From NCBI RefSeq assembly GCF_900113185.1, contig NZ_FOZD01000003.1:186001-250000 (forward strand): a stretch of 64,000 bases of DNA, given 5' to 3'. Positions within the stretch are counted from its first letter, which is position 1. The number at the start of each line of letters is the position of its first letter. This document shows positions 15,641-24,800 of this stretch, in pieces. This DNA is from Agromyces sp. CF514. GTDB lineage: Bacteria; Actinomycetota; Actinomycetes; Actinomycetales; Microbacteriaceae. Both the position numbers and the translations under genes were made by a program. The notes under the pieces were generated by a model, which saw only the letters and a list, made by a program, of their open reading frames with translations, was not told where the DNA came from and did not search any database.

Positions 15641-16825
15641 ATGCACACCGTCGACCGCCTGAGTGAGCACGACGTGATCGTCAAGCCCTCGCCCGTCGCC
15701 ATGGTCTGGAGCGAGCCGGGCCGTGCGCAGGAGGCGCTCGCGGTGCCCGGCGTGCACCTCTGCGACGGCGAGGCGCTCGTCGAGGTCGAGCTCGCCACGA
15801 TCTGCGGCGCCGACATCCACACCGTGCTCGGCCACCGCCCCGCCCGGGCGCCGCTCGTGCTCGGCCACGAGCAGGTCGGCCGAGTCGTCGCGATCGGGGC
15901 GGGCGCGATGCGCAGCGACGGTTCGCCGCTCGAGCTCGGAGACCGGGTCGTGTGGTCGGTCACCGTCAGCTGCGGCACGTGCGACCGCTGCCGCCGCGGA
16001 CTCACGCAGAAGTGCCGCACCCTCGCGAAGTACGGCCACGAGCGCGTGCACCGCGGATGGGAGCTCTCGGGCGGGTTCGCGACACACGTGCAGCTCCGCG
16101 CGGGCACGGCGATCGTGCGCATCTCCGAAGACGTGCCCGCGGTCGTCGCGGCGCCCGCCTCGTGTGCGACGGCGACCGCGGTCGCGGCGCTCGCCGCGGC
16201 ATCCGATCGCGTCGACCTCGACGGGGCCGTCGTGCTCGTCACGGGCGGCGGCATGCTCGGGCTCACCGCCGCGGCCCTCGCGCTCGACGCGGGTGCGACC
16301 GTGATCGTGTCCGAGCCCGACGCGGACCGACGGGCGTTCGCGCGCAGGCTCGGTGCCCTGAGCGCCGATCCGCGCGCCCGGGCCGACGGCACCGAGCGGC
16401 TCGAGTCCGTGCTCGCCGCGGCTCTCGGCGGCACCGGCGAAGGCGGCGGCGCCGGCGACGCCCGCGAGGTGCTCGTCGCGATCGAGGCGTCCGGTGCGGC
16501 TGCGGGCGTGCGCACCGCGGTCGCGAAGCTCGGCGTCGGCGGGGTCGCCGTGCTCGCCGGCAGCGTCACGAGCGGCACCGAGCTCTGCGTCGATCCCGAG
16601 TCGATCGTGCGCAGGCTCGTGACGCTCACGGGCGTGCACAACTACGACGCTCGTCATCTCGAGCTCGCGGTCGCGTTCCTCGAGCGAGCGTGGCGCACGC
16701 TGCCGCTCGACGAACTCGTCGGCTCCACGCACGCGCTCGCGAAGCTCGACGTCGCGCTCGACGAGGCCGCGTCCGGCCGGCACATCCGGGTCGGCGTCGC
16801 GCCGGGGCGGCGGGTCGCCCACTGA
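15641..16825 (+). CDS. zinc alcohol dehydrogenase, phosphonate-catabolism type, orphan copy
   Basis: 394 residues of the medium-chain zinc dehydrogenase family. Zinc/substrate site CGADIHTVLGHRP and LGHEQVGRVV; structural-zinc cysteines CGTCDRCRRGLTQKC; Rossmann motif VLVTGGGMLGL. It is clearly paralogous to the enzyme at 30518-31750, sharing the N-terminal KPSP-AMVW block, the YGHERVHRGWELSGGFATHV region and the VTLTGVHNY block. That relative sits in a phosphonate operon (family proposed as phosphonate-catabolism alcohol dehydrogenase), but this copy stands alone. The ATG at 15641 is chosen because GAGGGGG lies 9-10 nt upstream and its N-terminus aligns with the paralogue. The preceding gap holds a 12-bp direct repeat (GCGCACCCGGGC). 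Confidence 0.82.
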   Translation: MHTVDRLSEHDVIVKPSPVAMVWSEPGRAQEALAVPGVHLCDGEALVEVELATICGADIHTVLGHRPARAPLVLGHEQVGRVVAIGAGAMRSDGSPLELGDRVVWSVTVSCGTCDRCRRGLTQKCRTLAKYGHERVHRGWELSGGFATHVQLRAGTAIVRISEDVPAVVAAPASCATATAVAALAAASDRVDLDGAVVLVTGGGMLGLTAAALALDAGATVIVSEPDADRRAFARRLGALSADPRARADGTERLESVLAAALGGTGEGGGAGDAREVLVAIEASGAAAGVRTAVAKLGVGGVAVLAGSVTSGTELCVDPESIVRRLVTLTGVHNYDARHLELAVAFLERAWRTLPLDELVGSTHALAKLDVALDEAASGRHIRVGVAPGRRVAH

Positions 16826-16865
16826 GCTGCTTCCGCCGGGGTCCGGTTCGAGGGAACATTGGGGG

Positions 16866-17483
16866 ATGACCCCGAACCCCGACCCCGGCGGGAGCGTCCA
16901 TCCGAGTGCGCCGCCGTCGACGGTGCCGGATGCCGCGGGCGCGCCCAGTGCGTCGGCGGGCGTCGACGCCGCAGCGGCCGTCGGGGCACTCGTGGCGGAT
17001 GCCGCGGCGCGCCTCTCGGCCGCCGGCGCCCGCACCGAGGTGCTCGCCGAGTACGAGCCGCCGCGTCGAGTGCTCGGCATCCCGCGCGCCGCGCGCATGA
17101 CCCGGATCGGCGAGGTCTGGCGCCTCGGCGTGCTGCTCGTCTCTGCCGACGCCCGGCTGTACGCGACCGGTCGGGTGGTGCGCGCCGAGCGTGCGGCGCG
17201 CAAGAGCATCACCGCCGAGTCGGTGGCCGAGCAGCGGGCGCTCCGCGCCGCTGCCGTCAAGGGCGGCATCCCCGAGGGGGCGACGGTCTCGTTCGACGCG
17301 GAGCCCGTCGAGCTCGGCGCGCTGGCGGAATCCGGGGCGCCCGCGGCATCCGATCCGCTCGTGGTCCGCGACGGCGAGGTGTTCGTGCGCTGGAACCCGA
17401 ACTCGCCCGACGCCCTGGCGCCGCTCGCGCGGTACCTCGCCGAGCGCGTCGAGCTGCTCGCGAACCCGCCCGAGCGGGCCTGA
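16866..17483 (+). CDS. conserved hypothetical protein
   Basis: 205 residues, soluble. The first 30 residues are a proline/serine/alanine-rich tail; the rest is mixed alpha/beta with a conserved-looking core VLAEYEPPRRVLGIPRAARM and a closing FVRWNPNSPDALAPLARYL. No family is recognised. It lies 20 bp before the gene at 17504 and may be co-transcribed. AACATT lies 5 nt before the ATG and a G-run replaces a standard ribosome site, so it may be leaderless. Confidence 0.6.
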   Translation: MTPNPDPGGSVHPSAPPSTVPDAAGAPSASAGVDAAAAVGALVADAAARLSAAGARTEVLAEYEPPRRVLGIPRAARMTRIGEVWRLGVLLVSADARLYATGRVVRAERAARKSITAESVAEQRALRAAAVKGGIPEGATVSFDAEPVELGALAESGAPAASDPLVVRDGEVFVRWNPNSPDALAPLARYLAERVELLANPPERA

Positions 17484-17503
17484 GTGCGAAGCGAGGGCGA
17501 GCG

Positions 17504-17923
17504 ATGATCAGCAGGGAGCTCGCGACCGCGCTGAAGGGTGCCGGACTCGTCTGGCATCCGGCGTCGGGCGACCGGTTCCAGCTCGACCTGCCCGACGAGG
17601 TCGAGTCCGAGGTCGACGCCGAGGTCTTCACGGTCAGCGAGATGACGATCGAGTCGCACCCGACCCCGTCGGGAACGATCCTCGGGTTCAACGGCACGAC
17701 CGAGTGGGCGCTCGACTCGGTCACGCTCGCCGATGCGGTGTGGCTGCCCCGCGAAGACCAGTTGCGCGAGCTGCTGCGCAGCACGTTCCGCAGCCTGACG
17801 AGACTCGACGACGCGTTCGAGGTCGAGGTCGAGATCGCGGGGTCGCCGATGCGGTTCGAGCACCCAGAGGTCGCCGAGGCCTACGGCCGCGCCCTGCTGG
17901 AACTCATCGGCCGATCCCGCTGA
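17504..17923 (+). CDS. actinobacterial conserved protein often labelled CpaE
   Basis: 139 residues beginning MISRELATALKGAGL with a central GFNGTTEWALDSV and WLPREDQLRELL, matching a family widespread in actinobacteria that is often annotated pilus assembly protein CpaE. True CpaE proteins are much longer receiver/ATPase proteins; none of their motifs (no Walker A, no receiver aspartate) is present here, so the label should not be propagated. Function unknown. Follows the gene at 16866-17483 by 20 bp. Confidence 0.7.
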   Translation: MISRELATALKGAGLVWHPASGDRFQLDLPDEVESEVDAEVFTVSEMTIESHPTPSGTILGFNGTTEWALDSVTLADAVWLPREDQLRELLRSTFRSLTRLDDAFEVEVEIAGSPMRFEHPEVAEAYGRALLELIGRSR

Positions 17924-18040
17924 GACCTGTCGCCACGCGTCGGGCCGCGAACGGGTCAACCCGGCGGTCGTTCGGTGATGGATGCCACCGGATTCGCCCA
18001 CTCGTGGGCGAGACGACGGAGCAGGCGGAGGAGCGGTGTC

Positions 18041-18292
18041 TCAGTCGCGCTCGGGATCGGCGTCGGTGCGCGACGGACGCACCTCCGAGGCCTGGACCGC
18101 CTCGATGACGCTGTCCTGCAGCCCCTTCTGCCCGGTGTACAGCTCCTGGTGCACCTCGAGCGAGCTCATCATCGGCCCGAACGCCGCGCGCAGGCGCTGC
18201 CCGCGCTCGGCGCGGATCGCGCGAACCGTCATGCCGACGACGATCGCGAGTGCGAAGGCGGCTGCGCAGATGCCGACGATGAACGGTTCCAT
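18041..18292 (-). CDS. small membrane-anchored protein
   Basis: 83 residues: one N-terminal helix (FIVGICAAAFALAIVVGMTV), then a charged helical region and an acidic tail. TAGCAT lies 8 nt upstream of the ATG. No family recognised. It follows the Nudix-GNAT gene by 11 bp on the same strand. Confidence 0.6.
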   Translation of the reverse strand: MEPFIVGICAAAFALAIVVGMTVRAIRAERGQRLRAAFGPMMSSLEVHQELYTGQKGLQDSVIEAVQASEVRPSRTDADPERD

Positions 18293-18303
18293 GTCGACCG
18301 ATG

Positions 18304-19323
18304 CTACGTCGTGCGCACCCAGCGCCTCCAGTCGAGCTGCTCGGCGTAGCCGAGCGACGACCAGAGCGAGCGCCCGAGTTCGTTGTGCTCGAGCACCATG
18401 GCGTCGATGCGGCCCGCCCCGAAGGCCGTGAGCCGGGCCTCCGCGCGACGCATCAGCTCGCGCGCGATGCCTCGACGGCGGTGCGAGGGCGCGACGGCGA
18501 GCCGGTACAGGTGCGCGCGCCAGCCGTCGTACCCGGCGATGACCGTGCCCACGATGCGGCCGTCGTCGCGCGCGACGATGAGGGCGTCGGCGTCGCGCTC
18601 GAGCAGGCGCGCCACGGCCTCGGGGGTGTCGATCGGTCGGGTGTCGTTCTCGCCCGCGACCTGCCAGAACGCGATGAGCTCGTCGACGTCGTCACGGGAG
18701 GCGGAGCCGTAGGCGAGGCCTGCGGCCGCGGCATCCGCCGGCTCGTGGATGTCCGGTTCGGGCGGCGCGTCGGCGCGGGGTGCGGATGCCGCGTCGCGGG
18801 CGCTGCCCGGCTCGAACCCGAATGCGGTGATCGGCGCGAGGTCGCCTGCGGCGACGCGCTCGAGCACGAACCGCTCGTGGTGCACGACGAGGTCGGGCAG
18901 GTCGCCGAGGTCGAACCAGCGCAGGTCGTCGGCCTTCGTCTCGAGCAGCACGGGATCGCCGGCCCAGGCGCGACAGGCGAAGAAGAAGTCCACGCGCTGC
19001 TCGACGCTCGCCGAGGTCGGCCCCGTGCGGTGCATGGTCGTCAGCGGCACGAGGTCGGCCGGCGCGATCTCGACGCCGATCTCCTCGGCCGCCTCGCGCA
19101 GCGTGCCGTGCACGACGGACTCGCCCGCGTCGATGTGGCCGGCCGCGGAGGCGCCCCACCAGCCGTCGTAGTAGCCGGTCGAGGCGCGGCGCTGCAGCAG
19201 CACGCGCTCGCCCCTCGGCCCGGCGTCGAACAGGAACACGTAGCCCGCCGGGATCACGGCGAAACGGCCGTGGGCGGCGGCGTACTCCTGCGAGTACGCC
19301 TGCCGCCCACGGCCGTCAGCCAT
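18304..19323 (-). CDS. Nudix hydrolase-GNAT acetyltransferase fusion
   Basis: 339 residues. The N-terminal half is a Nudix domain with a perfect Nudix box (residues about 51-73: GHIDAGE, seven residues, REAAEEIGV). The C-terminal half, after a linker rich in Ala/Pro/Asp, is a GNAT domain with the acetyl-CoA loop APSHRRRGIARELM (about residues 278-291) and the closing LEHNELGRSLWSSLGY. Nudix enzymes hydrolyse nucleoside-diphosphate-linked substrates; the fusion suggests coupled clean-up of nucleotide and amine compounds, but the substrate is unknown. ATG at 19323 chosen; it lies 23 bp after purL and may be expressed with it. Confidence 0.82.
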   Translation of the reverse strand: MADGRGRQAYSQEYAAAHGRFAVIPAGYVFLFDAGPRGERVLLQRRASTGYYDGWWGASAAGHIDAGESVVHGTLREAAEEIGVEIAPADLVPLTTMHRTGPTSASVEQRVDFFFACRAWAGDPVLLETKADDLRWFDLGDLPDLVVHHERFVLERVAAGDLAPITAFGFEPGSARDAASAPRADAPPEPDIHEPADAAAAGLAYGSASRDDVDELIAFWQVAGENDTRPIDTPEAVARLLERDADALIVARDDGRIVGTVIAGYDGWRAHLYRLAVAPSHRRRGIARELMRRAEARLTAFGAGRIDAMVLEHNELGRSLWSSLGYAEQLDWRRWVRTT

Positions 19324-19346
19324 TCCGAGCTCCTGCGCCGCTGCGC

Positions 19347-21686
19347 TCAGTATCCGACCACGGGCCCGAACGCGTCGGCGAGCGGGGCGCGGTTGACGCC
19401 GCGGATCTCGTCGATCGACACGGTGAACGCGTCCTGCACCTCGAGCGCCTGCGACGAGGCATCCGTCACACCGATGCGGCGCACGGGGTAGCCGCGCCCG
19501 TCGCAGAGGCCGCGGAACTTCACGTCGTCTTCGCGGGGGACCGTGACGATCACGCGACCGGCGGACTCCGAGAAGAGCGCCGTCGCGAGGTCGATGCCGG
19601 CGTCGGCCGTGACCTCGCCGAGGAACACGCGGGCGCCGACGCCGAAGCGCGAGACGGCCTCGGCCAGGGCGATCGCGAGGCCGCCGTCGCTGAGGTCGTG
19701 TGCCGAGTCGATGAGGCCCTCGAGGGCGGCTGCGGCGAGCAGTTCGCCGAGCACCTTCTCGCCGTCGAGCGACACGGCCGGCGGGCGACCGCCGAGGTGG
19801 CCGTGCACGGTGCCGGCCCACGCAGAGCCGTCGAGCTCGAGCGCGGTCTCGCCGAGCAGGTAGATGTTGTGGCCGTCGTCCTGCCAGCCGCTGGGGATGC
19901 GGCGCGCGACGTCGTCGATCACGCCGAGCACGGCGATGACCGGGGTCGGGTGGATCGGCACGTCACCGGTCTGGTTGTAGAACGAGACGTTGCCGCCCGT
20001 GACCGGGATGCCGAGCTCGAGGCAGGCGTCGCTCAGGCCCTCGACGGTCTCGGAGAACTGCCACATGACCTCGGGGTTCTCGGGGGAGCCGAAGTTCAGG
20101 CAGTCGCTGACGCCCATGGGCTTCGCACCCGTGACGGCGACGTTGCGGTACGCCTCGGCGAGGGCGAGCTTCGCGCCCTGGCGCGGGTCGAGGTACGAGT
20201 AGCGGCCGTTCGCGTCGGTCGCGACCGAGACGCCGAGACCCGACTCCTCGTCGACGCGGATCATGCCGGCGTCGTCGGGCGCGCCCAGTGCGGTGTTGCC
20301 CAGCACGTAGGAGTCGTACTGGTTCGTGACCCACGCGGCGTCGGCCTGGTTCGCCGAGCCGACGAGCTTCAGGAACTGCTCGCGGATCTCGTCGGGCGTC
20401 GCCGGGCGATCGAGCTTCGCGGCCGTGTCGGCCTGCAGCGCGTCGATCCAGGTGGGGTAGGCGACGGGGCGCTCGTAGACCGGGCCGTCGACCGCGACCG
20501 TGCGCGGGTCGACGTTCACGATCTCCTGGCCGTGCCACATGATGCTGAGGCGGCCGGTGTCGGTGACCTCGCCGAGCACGCTGGTCTCGACATCCCACTT
20601 CTCGACGACCTTCAGGAAGCCCTCGAGCTTCTCGGGCCGCACGATGGCCATCATGCGCTCCTGGCTCTCGCTCATCAGGATCTCTTCGGGCGTGAGCGTG
20701 GGGTCGCGCAGCAGCACGTCGTCGAGCACGATCGCCATGCCGCCGTCGCCGTTCGAGGCGAGCTCGGAGGTGGCGCACGAGATGCCCGCGGCGCCCAGGT
20801 CCTGGATGCCCTCGACGAGGTCGCCCTGGAAGAGCTCGAGGCAGCACTCGATGAGCACCTTCTCGGCGAACGGGTCGCCGACCTGCACTGCGGGGCGCTT
20901 GGTCGGGCCGCCCTCGGCGAACGTGTCGGACGCGAGGATCGACGCGCCGCCGATGCCGTCGCCACCCGTGCGGGCGCCGAAGAGCACGACCTTGTTGCCC
21001 GCGCCCTTGGCGTTGGCCAGGTGCAGGTCCTCGTGGCGGAGCACGCCGACGGCGAGGGCGTTGACGAGCGGGTTCGCCTGGTAGACCGAGTCGAACCAGG
21101 TCTCGCCGCCGATGTTCGGCAGGCCGAGGCAGTTGCCGTAGAAGCTGATGCCCGAGACAACCCCGTGCACGACGCGCGCGGTGTCGGGGTGGTCGATCGC
21201 GCCGAAGCGCAGGGCGTCCATGACGGCCACGGGGCGCGCACCCATCGAGATGATGTCGCGCACGATGCCGCCGACGCCGGTCGCGGCGCCCTGGAACGGC
21301 TCGATGTAGCTGGGGTGGTTGTGCGACTCGATCTTGAAGGTGACGGCCCAGCCCTCGCCGATGTCGAGCACGCCCGCGTTCTCGCCCATGCCGACCATGA
21401 GGTGCTGCTTCATCGCCGGCGTGACCTTCTTGCCGAACTGCTTCAGGTAGATCTTCGACGACTTGTAGGAGCAGTGCTCGCTCCACATGACCGAGTACAT
21501 CGCGAGTTCGGCGCTCGTGGGGCGGCGGCCGAGGATGTTGCGGATGCGCTCGTACTCGTCGGGCTTCAGGCCCAGCGCGCCGTACGGCTGCTCCTTCTCG
21601 GGCGTGGCTGCGGCGACCTCGACGGTGTCGAGCACCGGCGCGGTCGGGTTCTGGGCAGCGGTCGTGGCGGAGGTTTCAGTGGTCAC
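19347..21686 (-). CDS. purL: phosphoribosylformylglycinamidine synthase subunit PurL
   Basis: 779 residues, the small PurL that needs PurQ and PurS. It makes FGAM from FGAR, ATP and ammonia, purine step 4. Visible: [18 protein letters not shown] (about residues 69-86), the ATP-site KIESHNHPS (about 116) and the second-half ESHSL-like metal/ATP region NQYDSYV. The GTG start at 21686 has GGAG about 10 nt upstream; a -10 box TAGACT is at 21747-21752. Unlike in many relatives, purL is separated from purQ by 18 kb here. Confidence 0.97.
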   Translation of the reverse strand: MTTETSATTAAQNPTAPVLDTVEVAAATPEKEQPYGALGLKPDEYERIRNILGRRPTSAELAMYSVMWSEHCSYKSSKIYLKQFGKKVTPAMKQHLMVGMGENAGVLDIGEGWAVTFKIESHNHPSYIEPFQGAATGVGGIVRDIISMGARPVAVMDALRFGAIDHPDTARVVHGVVSGISFYGNCLGLPNIGGETWFDSVYQANPLVNALAVGVLRHEDLHLANAKGAGNKVVLFGARTGGDGIGGASILASDTFAEGGPTKRPAVQVGDPFAEKVLIECCLELFQGDLVEGIQDLGAAGISCATSELASNGDGGMAIVLDDVLLRDPTLTPEEILMSESQERMMAIVRPEKLEGFLKVVEKWDVETSVLGEVTDTGRLSIMWHGQEIVNVDPRTVAVDGPVYERPVAYPTWIDALQADTAAKLDRPATPDEIREQFLKLVGSANQADAAWVTNQYDSYVLGNTALGAPDDAGMIRVDEESGLGVSVATDANGRYSYLDPRQGAKLALAEAYRNVAVTGAKPMGVSDCLNFGSPENPEVMWQFSETVEGLSDACLELGIPVTGGNVSFYNQTGDVPIHPTPVIAVLGVIDDVARRIPSGWQDDGHNIYLLGETALELDGSAWAGTVHGHLGGRPPAVSLDGEKVLGELLAAAALEGLIDSAHDLSDGGLAIALAEAVSRFGVGARVFLGEVTADAGIDLATALFSESAGRVIVTVPREDDVKFRGLCDGRGYPVRRIGVTDASSQALEVQDAFTVSIDEIRGVNRAPLADAFGPVVGY

Positions 21687-21746
21687 GAGTGGCGAACTCC
21701 AAGATGGGCGGCGAGCGGATGCCGCGGGCGGATGCCTGACCCGCCA

Positions 21747-21752
21747 AGTCTA
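21747..21752 (-). promoter_or_regulatory. -10 box of purL
   Basis: TAGACT on the minus strand, giving a leader of roughly 55 nt before the GTG at 21686. No riboswitch-like structure was recognised in this leader. Confidence 0.4.
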
Positions 21753-21899
21753 CCGGCAGCCGGCGGGCGCCGACGCGGCCGGCCGGCCGCCCCCGCGGGG
21801 CGCCGCGATGGGGCTGGAGGACTCGCCCGTAATCGGGAATTTACTTGCGAGGTCGGCCACGGAAACGAACGAACTGTGAAATTGCAGCCACGAAAGTCT

Positions 21900-21927
21900 T
21901 TGAATTCCACACTTACGGCCGTAGAGT
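21900..21927 (+). promoter_or_regulatory. promoter of the DUF5058 operon
   Basis: TTGAAT (21900-21905), 16 nt, TAGAGT (21922-21927) in a locally AT-rich stretch; the ATG at 21976 follows with GGAG 9 nt upstream. Confidence 0.6.
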
Positions 21928-21975
21928 CCATCACCATCGGATGTATCGGTCAACGAAGATCGGAGTACCCAGCAC

Positions 21976-22722
21976 ATGTCCCCCACCATCGTTCCCGCGG
22001 CAGACGGCGAGCTGCACGCCATCGCGTTCCACCCCGTGCTCTGGGTGCTCGCGATCGCCGTCTTCGCGGTCATCGTGCTGCAGTCCGTGATCTACCTGCG
22101 TGCGATCCGCCGCTCGGCGGAGGCTGCGGAGCTCACCCAGCAGGAGGTGAGCCGGGCGGTGAAGACCGGAGCGGTCGCCGCGATCGGTCCGTCGCTCGCC
22201 GTCGCGCTCGTCGCGCTCTCGCTGCTGCCGCTGTTCGGGACCCCGGCCGTGCTCGCCCGGATCGGCCTCGTCGGCTCGGCACCGTACGACGTCGCCGCTG
22301 CGGGCATCGGCGCCTCCTCGCTCGGCGCCTCCCTCGGCGGCGAGGACTACACCGCCAAGGTCTTCGCGGTCGCCTTCGCGTCGATGTGCGTGCTCGGCGT
22401 GCTCTGGATGACGGCGGCCCTCATCATCACGCCGTTGTTCAACAAGACGAGCACCGCGCTCCGCAAGGTCGACCCCAAGGTCGGCAAGGTGCTGACCATC
22501 GCCCCGCTCGTGGTGCTGCCGCTCGCCTTCGCCTTCCTCATCGTCGGGGAGCTCGGCAAGTCGCCCATCAACGGCGCGGTGCTGCTCGCGAGCGCGATCA
22601 TCGGCGGCGCCTGCCTGTTCATCGCCACGAAGTGGGGCGTGCACTGGCTGCGCGAGTGGGGGCTCGGCATCGCCATCTTCGGTTCCCTCCTCGTCGGCGC
22701 CGGCATGGCCGCAGCCGCCTGA
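21976..22722 (+). CDS. DUF5058-family membrane protein
   Basis: 248 residues, about seven predicted helices, matching the DUF5058 family in length and in the N-terminal pattern (HPVLWVLAIAVFAVIVLQSVIYLRAIRR). Family function is not established. It is the first gene of a run with a second membrane protein and an M20 amidohydrolase, so the two membrane proteins probably form one transporter supplying the peptidase. Residues around GEDYTAKVF and KTSTALRKVD mark the cytoplasmic or periplasmic loops. Confidence 0.7.
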   Translation: MSPTIVPAADGELHAIAFHPVLWVLAIAVFAVIVLQSVIYLRAIRRSAEAAELTQQEVSRAVKTGAVAAIGPSLAVALVALSLLPLFGTPAVLARIGLVGSAPYDVAAAGIGASSLGASLGGEDYTAKVFAVAFASMCVLGVLWMTAALIITPLFNKTSTALRKVDPKVGKVLTIAPLVVLPLAFAFLIVGELGKSPINGAVLLASAIIGGACLFIATKWGVHWLREWGLGIAIFGSLLVGAGMAAAA

Positions 22723-22764
22723 CCCAGTCCTCCTGACGACGAAGCACACGGAAAGGCATCTTCC

Positions 22765-23394
22765 ATGGCACACGGCACCTCGGCTCCCGCACGCGGCAGC
22801 ATCGCGGACTTCGACCGCACGACCTCGATCTGGGGGCCCATCACCCTCGGCCTCGGCCTGATCGTCACGATCGCGGCCGCCCTCTTCATGGCGTTCGGAA
22901 CGGGAGTGGGCGTCACCGCCGGCGAGTTCTGGACCGCGGTGGGCTCGGTCGCGGTCCTACTCGGCGTCGGCGCAATCGTCGAGCCGATCATGTACTACCC
23001 GATCCTCGGCAAGTCGGCCATGTACCAGGCGTTCATGATCGGCAACATCGGCAACAAGCTCCTGCCGGCCAGCATCGTCGCGCAGAACAAGCTCGGGGTG
23101 AAAGCCGGCACGAAGCGCGCCGAGTTCGTCTCGGGCGCCGCGATCATCGGCGCCGTCATCGTGCACATCATCACGCTGGTGGTGCTCGTGGGCCTGCTCG
23201 GCACCTGGTTGCTCAACCTCATCCCGGCCGAGGTCATCTCGACCGTGCAGACGTTCATCCTCCCGGCCGTCTTCGGAGCGATGGTGCCGCAGCTCCTGTC
23301 ATTCCTGATCAAGCCGAAGTCGAAGCAGGCCACGCCCGAGGAAGCCCGTGAGGAGGTCCTCGAGGAGACGGCCGCCGCCGGCATCACCGATTGA
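22765..23394 (+). CDS. membrane protein partner of the DUF5058 protein
   Basis: 209 residues with about five helices and a charged C-terminal tail (KPKSKQATPEEAREEVLEE). A distinctive loop GNIGNKLLPASIVAQNKLGV (residues about 93-112) looks like a channel or substrate-site element. Starts 42 bp after the DUF5058 gene, with GGAAAGG before the ATG. I do not recognise the family independently; the pair should be studied as one two-component transporter. Confidence 0.65.
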   Translation: MAHGTSAPARGSIADFDRTTSIWGPITLGLGLIVTIAAALFMAFGTGVGVTAGEFWTAVGSVAVLLGVGAIVEPIMYYPILGKSAMYQAFMIGNIGNKLLPASIVAQNKLGVKAGTKRAEFVSGAAIIGAVIVHIITLVVLVGLLGTWLLNLIPAEVISTVQTFILPAVFGAMVPQLLSFLIKPKSKQATPEEAREEVLEETAAAGITD

Positions 23395-23397
23395 AGG

Positions 23398-23429
23398 CGA
23401 CGAGCGGATGCCGCGGCATCCGCTCGTCG
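23398..23429 (+). terminator. 32-bp perfect palindrome
   Basis: CGACGAGCGGATGCCG followed by its exact complement, containing the full 16-bp form GGATGCCGCGGCATCC. It begins 3 bp after the stop codon at 23394. No U-tract; it may attenuate or process the transcript between the membrane pair and the peptidase gene rather than fully end it. Confidence 0.6.
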
Positions 23430-23492
23430 TGCCGGAACCGCACGTCAGCACGTCGCACCTCAGCACCACCGCACCGAACAGAAGGAAGACCC

Positions 23493-24764
23493 ATGAGCGA
23501 CCCGTTCGCCGACGCCCTCGCCGCACTCACGAACGCGACGGAGGCTGCGAGCCCCACCGAGCTCTCCGAGGAGTTCATCGAGGAGCACATCGAGATCTAC
23601 AAGCACCTGCACTCGCACCCCGAGCTCTCCTCGTGCGAGCACGAGACCGCCTCGTTCATCCGCACGCGACTCGCGGAACTCGGCGTCGAGTCGTTCGTCT
23701 CGGGCGGCACCGGCGTCGTCGCGGTGGTCGAGAACGGCGACGGACCGGTCATCGCGTTCCGCGCCGACACCGACGGCCTGCCGATCCTCGAGCAGACGGG
23801 ACTCGACTACGCGAGCGAGGCCACCGGCACGCTGCCGAACGGCGACACCGCGCCCGTCATGCACGGCTGCGGGCACGACACCCACGTCACCGCGGCGCTC
23901 GGTGCCGTGCAGCTGCTGCTCGAGCGCCGAAGCGCCTGGGCCGGCACCGTGGTGTTCGTGTTCCAGCCGGCCGAGGAGACGGCCGCGGGTGCGAAGGCCA
24001 TGATCGACGACGGCCTCTGGCAGCAGGCGCCGAAGCCGAGCGTCGTGCTCGCCCAGCACGTCGGCCCCCTGCCCGAGCACGTGGTGTTCATCTCAGAGGG
24101 GTCGATGGCGATGCTCGCCGACTCCTGGCGCGTGACCGTGCACGGCAGGCAGGCGCACGGCTCCTCGCCCGAGATGTCGATCGACCCGATCGTGCAGGCC
24201 GCCTCGACCGTGCTGCGCCTGCAGACGATCGTCTCGCGCGAGCTCTCTCCTCGCACCCCCGCGGTCGTCACGGTCGGCACGTTCCACGCCGGCCTCAAGG
24301 AGAACATCATCCCCGAGACCGCCGAGTTCACGGTCAACGTGCGCACGCCCGACGAGAGCACCCGCGAACAGGTGCTCGCCGCCATCCGCCGCATCGTCTC
24401 GGCCGAGGCCGCGGCATCCGGCGCTCCAGAGCCCACGATCGAGCCCATCAACGCCTTCCCGCGCCTGTACAACGACCCCGAGCACACGTTCGCGATGAAG
24501 GCCGCGCTCGAGGCGGAGTTCGGCGTCGGCCGGGTGGTCGACGAGAAGATGGGCATGGGCTCCGAAGACGCGGGATGGCTCGGCGACGCGATCGGCGTGC
24601 CCGTGGTGTTCTGGGGCTTCGGATGCCTGCCGCTGGCCTCGTTCGCGAGCGGCGAGCTGCCCGCGGCCAACCACTCGCCCTTCTTCAGGCCCGATGCGAG
24701 GAGTGCCGTCGTCACCGGAACGCGGGCGGCGATGGCCGGCATCCTGCACTACGTGGGTCGCTGA
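23493..24764 (+). CDS. M20-family amidohydrolase/peptidase
   Basis: 423 residues of the M20D (aminoacylase, carboxypeptidase Ss1, IAA-amino acid hydrolase) group. Metal-site motifs: MHGCGHDTH (about residue 123), FQPAEE (about 155), QHVGPLPEH, and the dimerisation-domain histidine HGSSPEM. The C-terminal NHSPFF carries the last metal ligand. It hydrolyses N-acyl or N-carboxamide amino acids or related amides in the cytoplasm. The ATG at 23493 is chosen by AAGGAAGA upstream. Its neighbours, a putative two-part transporter upstream and a double AsnC regulator downstream, suggest uptake and cleavage of an acylated amino acid. Confidence 0.88.
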   Translation: MSDPFADALAALTNATEAASPTELSEEFIEEHIEIYKHLHSHPELSSCEHETASFIRTRLAELGVESFVSGGTGVVAVVENGDGPVIAFRADTDGLPILEQTGLDYASEATGTLPNGDTAPVMHGCGHDTHVTAALGAVQLLLERRSAWAGTVVFVFQPAEETAAGAKAMIDDGLWQQAPKPSVVLAQHVGPLPEHVVFISEGSMAMLADSWRVTVHGRQAHGSSPEMSIDPIVQAASTVLRLQTIVSRELSPRTPAVVTVGTFHAGLKENIIPETAEFTVNVRTPDESTREQVLAAIRRIVSAEAAASGAPEPTIEPINAFPRLYNDPEHTFAMKAALEAEFGVGRVVDEKMGMGSEDAGWLGDAIGVPVVFWGFGCLPLASFASGELPAANHSPFFRPDARSAVVTGTRAAMAGILHYVGR

Positions 24765-24788
24765 CCCGCATCGGTCGCCGAGACCGGG

Positions 24789-24794
24789 CAGACT
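24789..24794 (+). promoter_or_regulatory. -10 box of the leaderless AsnC gene
   Basis: CAGACT, then 6 nt (CGACCC), then ATG at 24801. Confidence 0.5.
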
Positions 24795-24800
24795 CGACCC

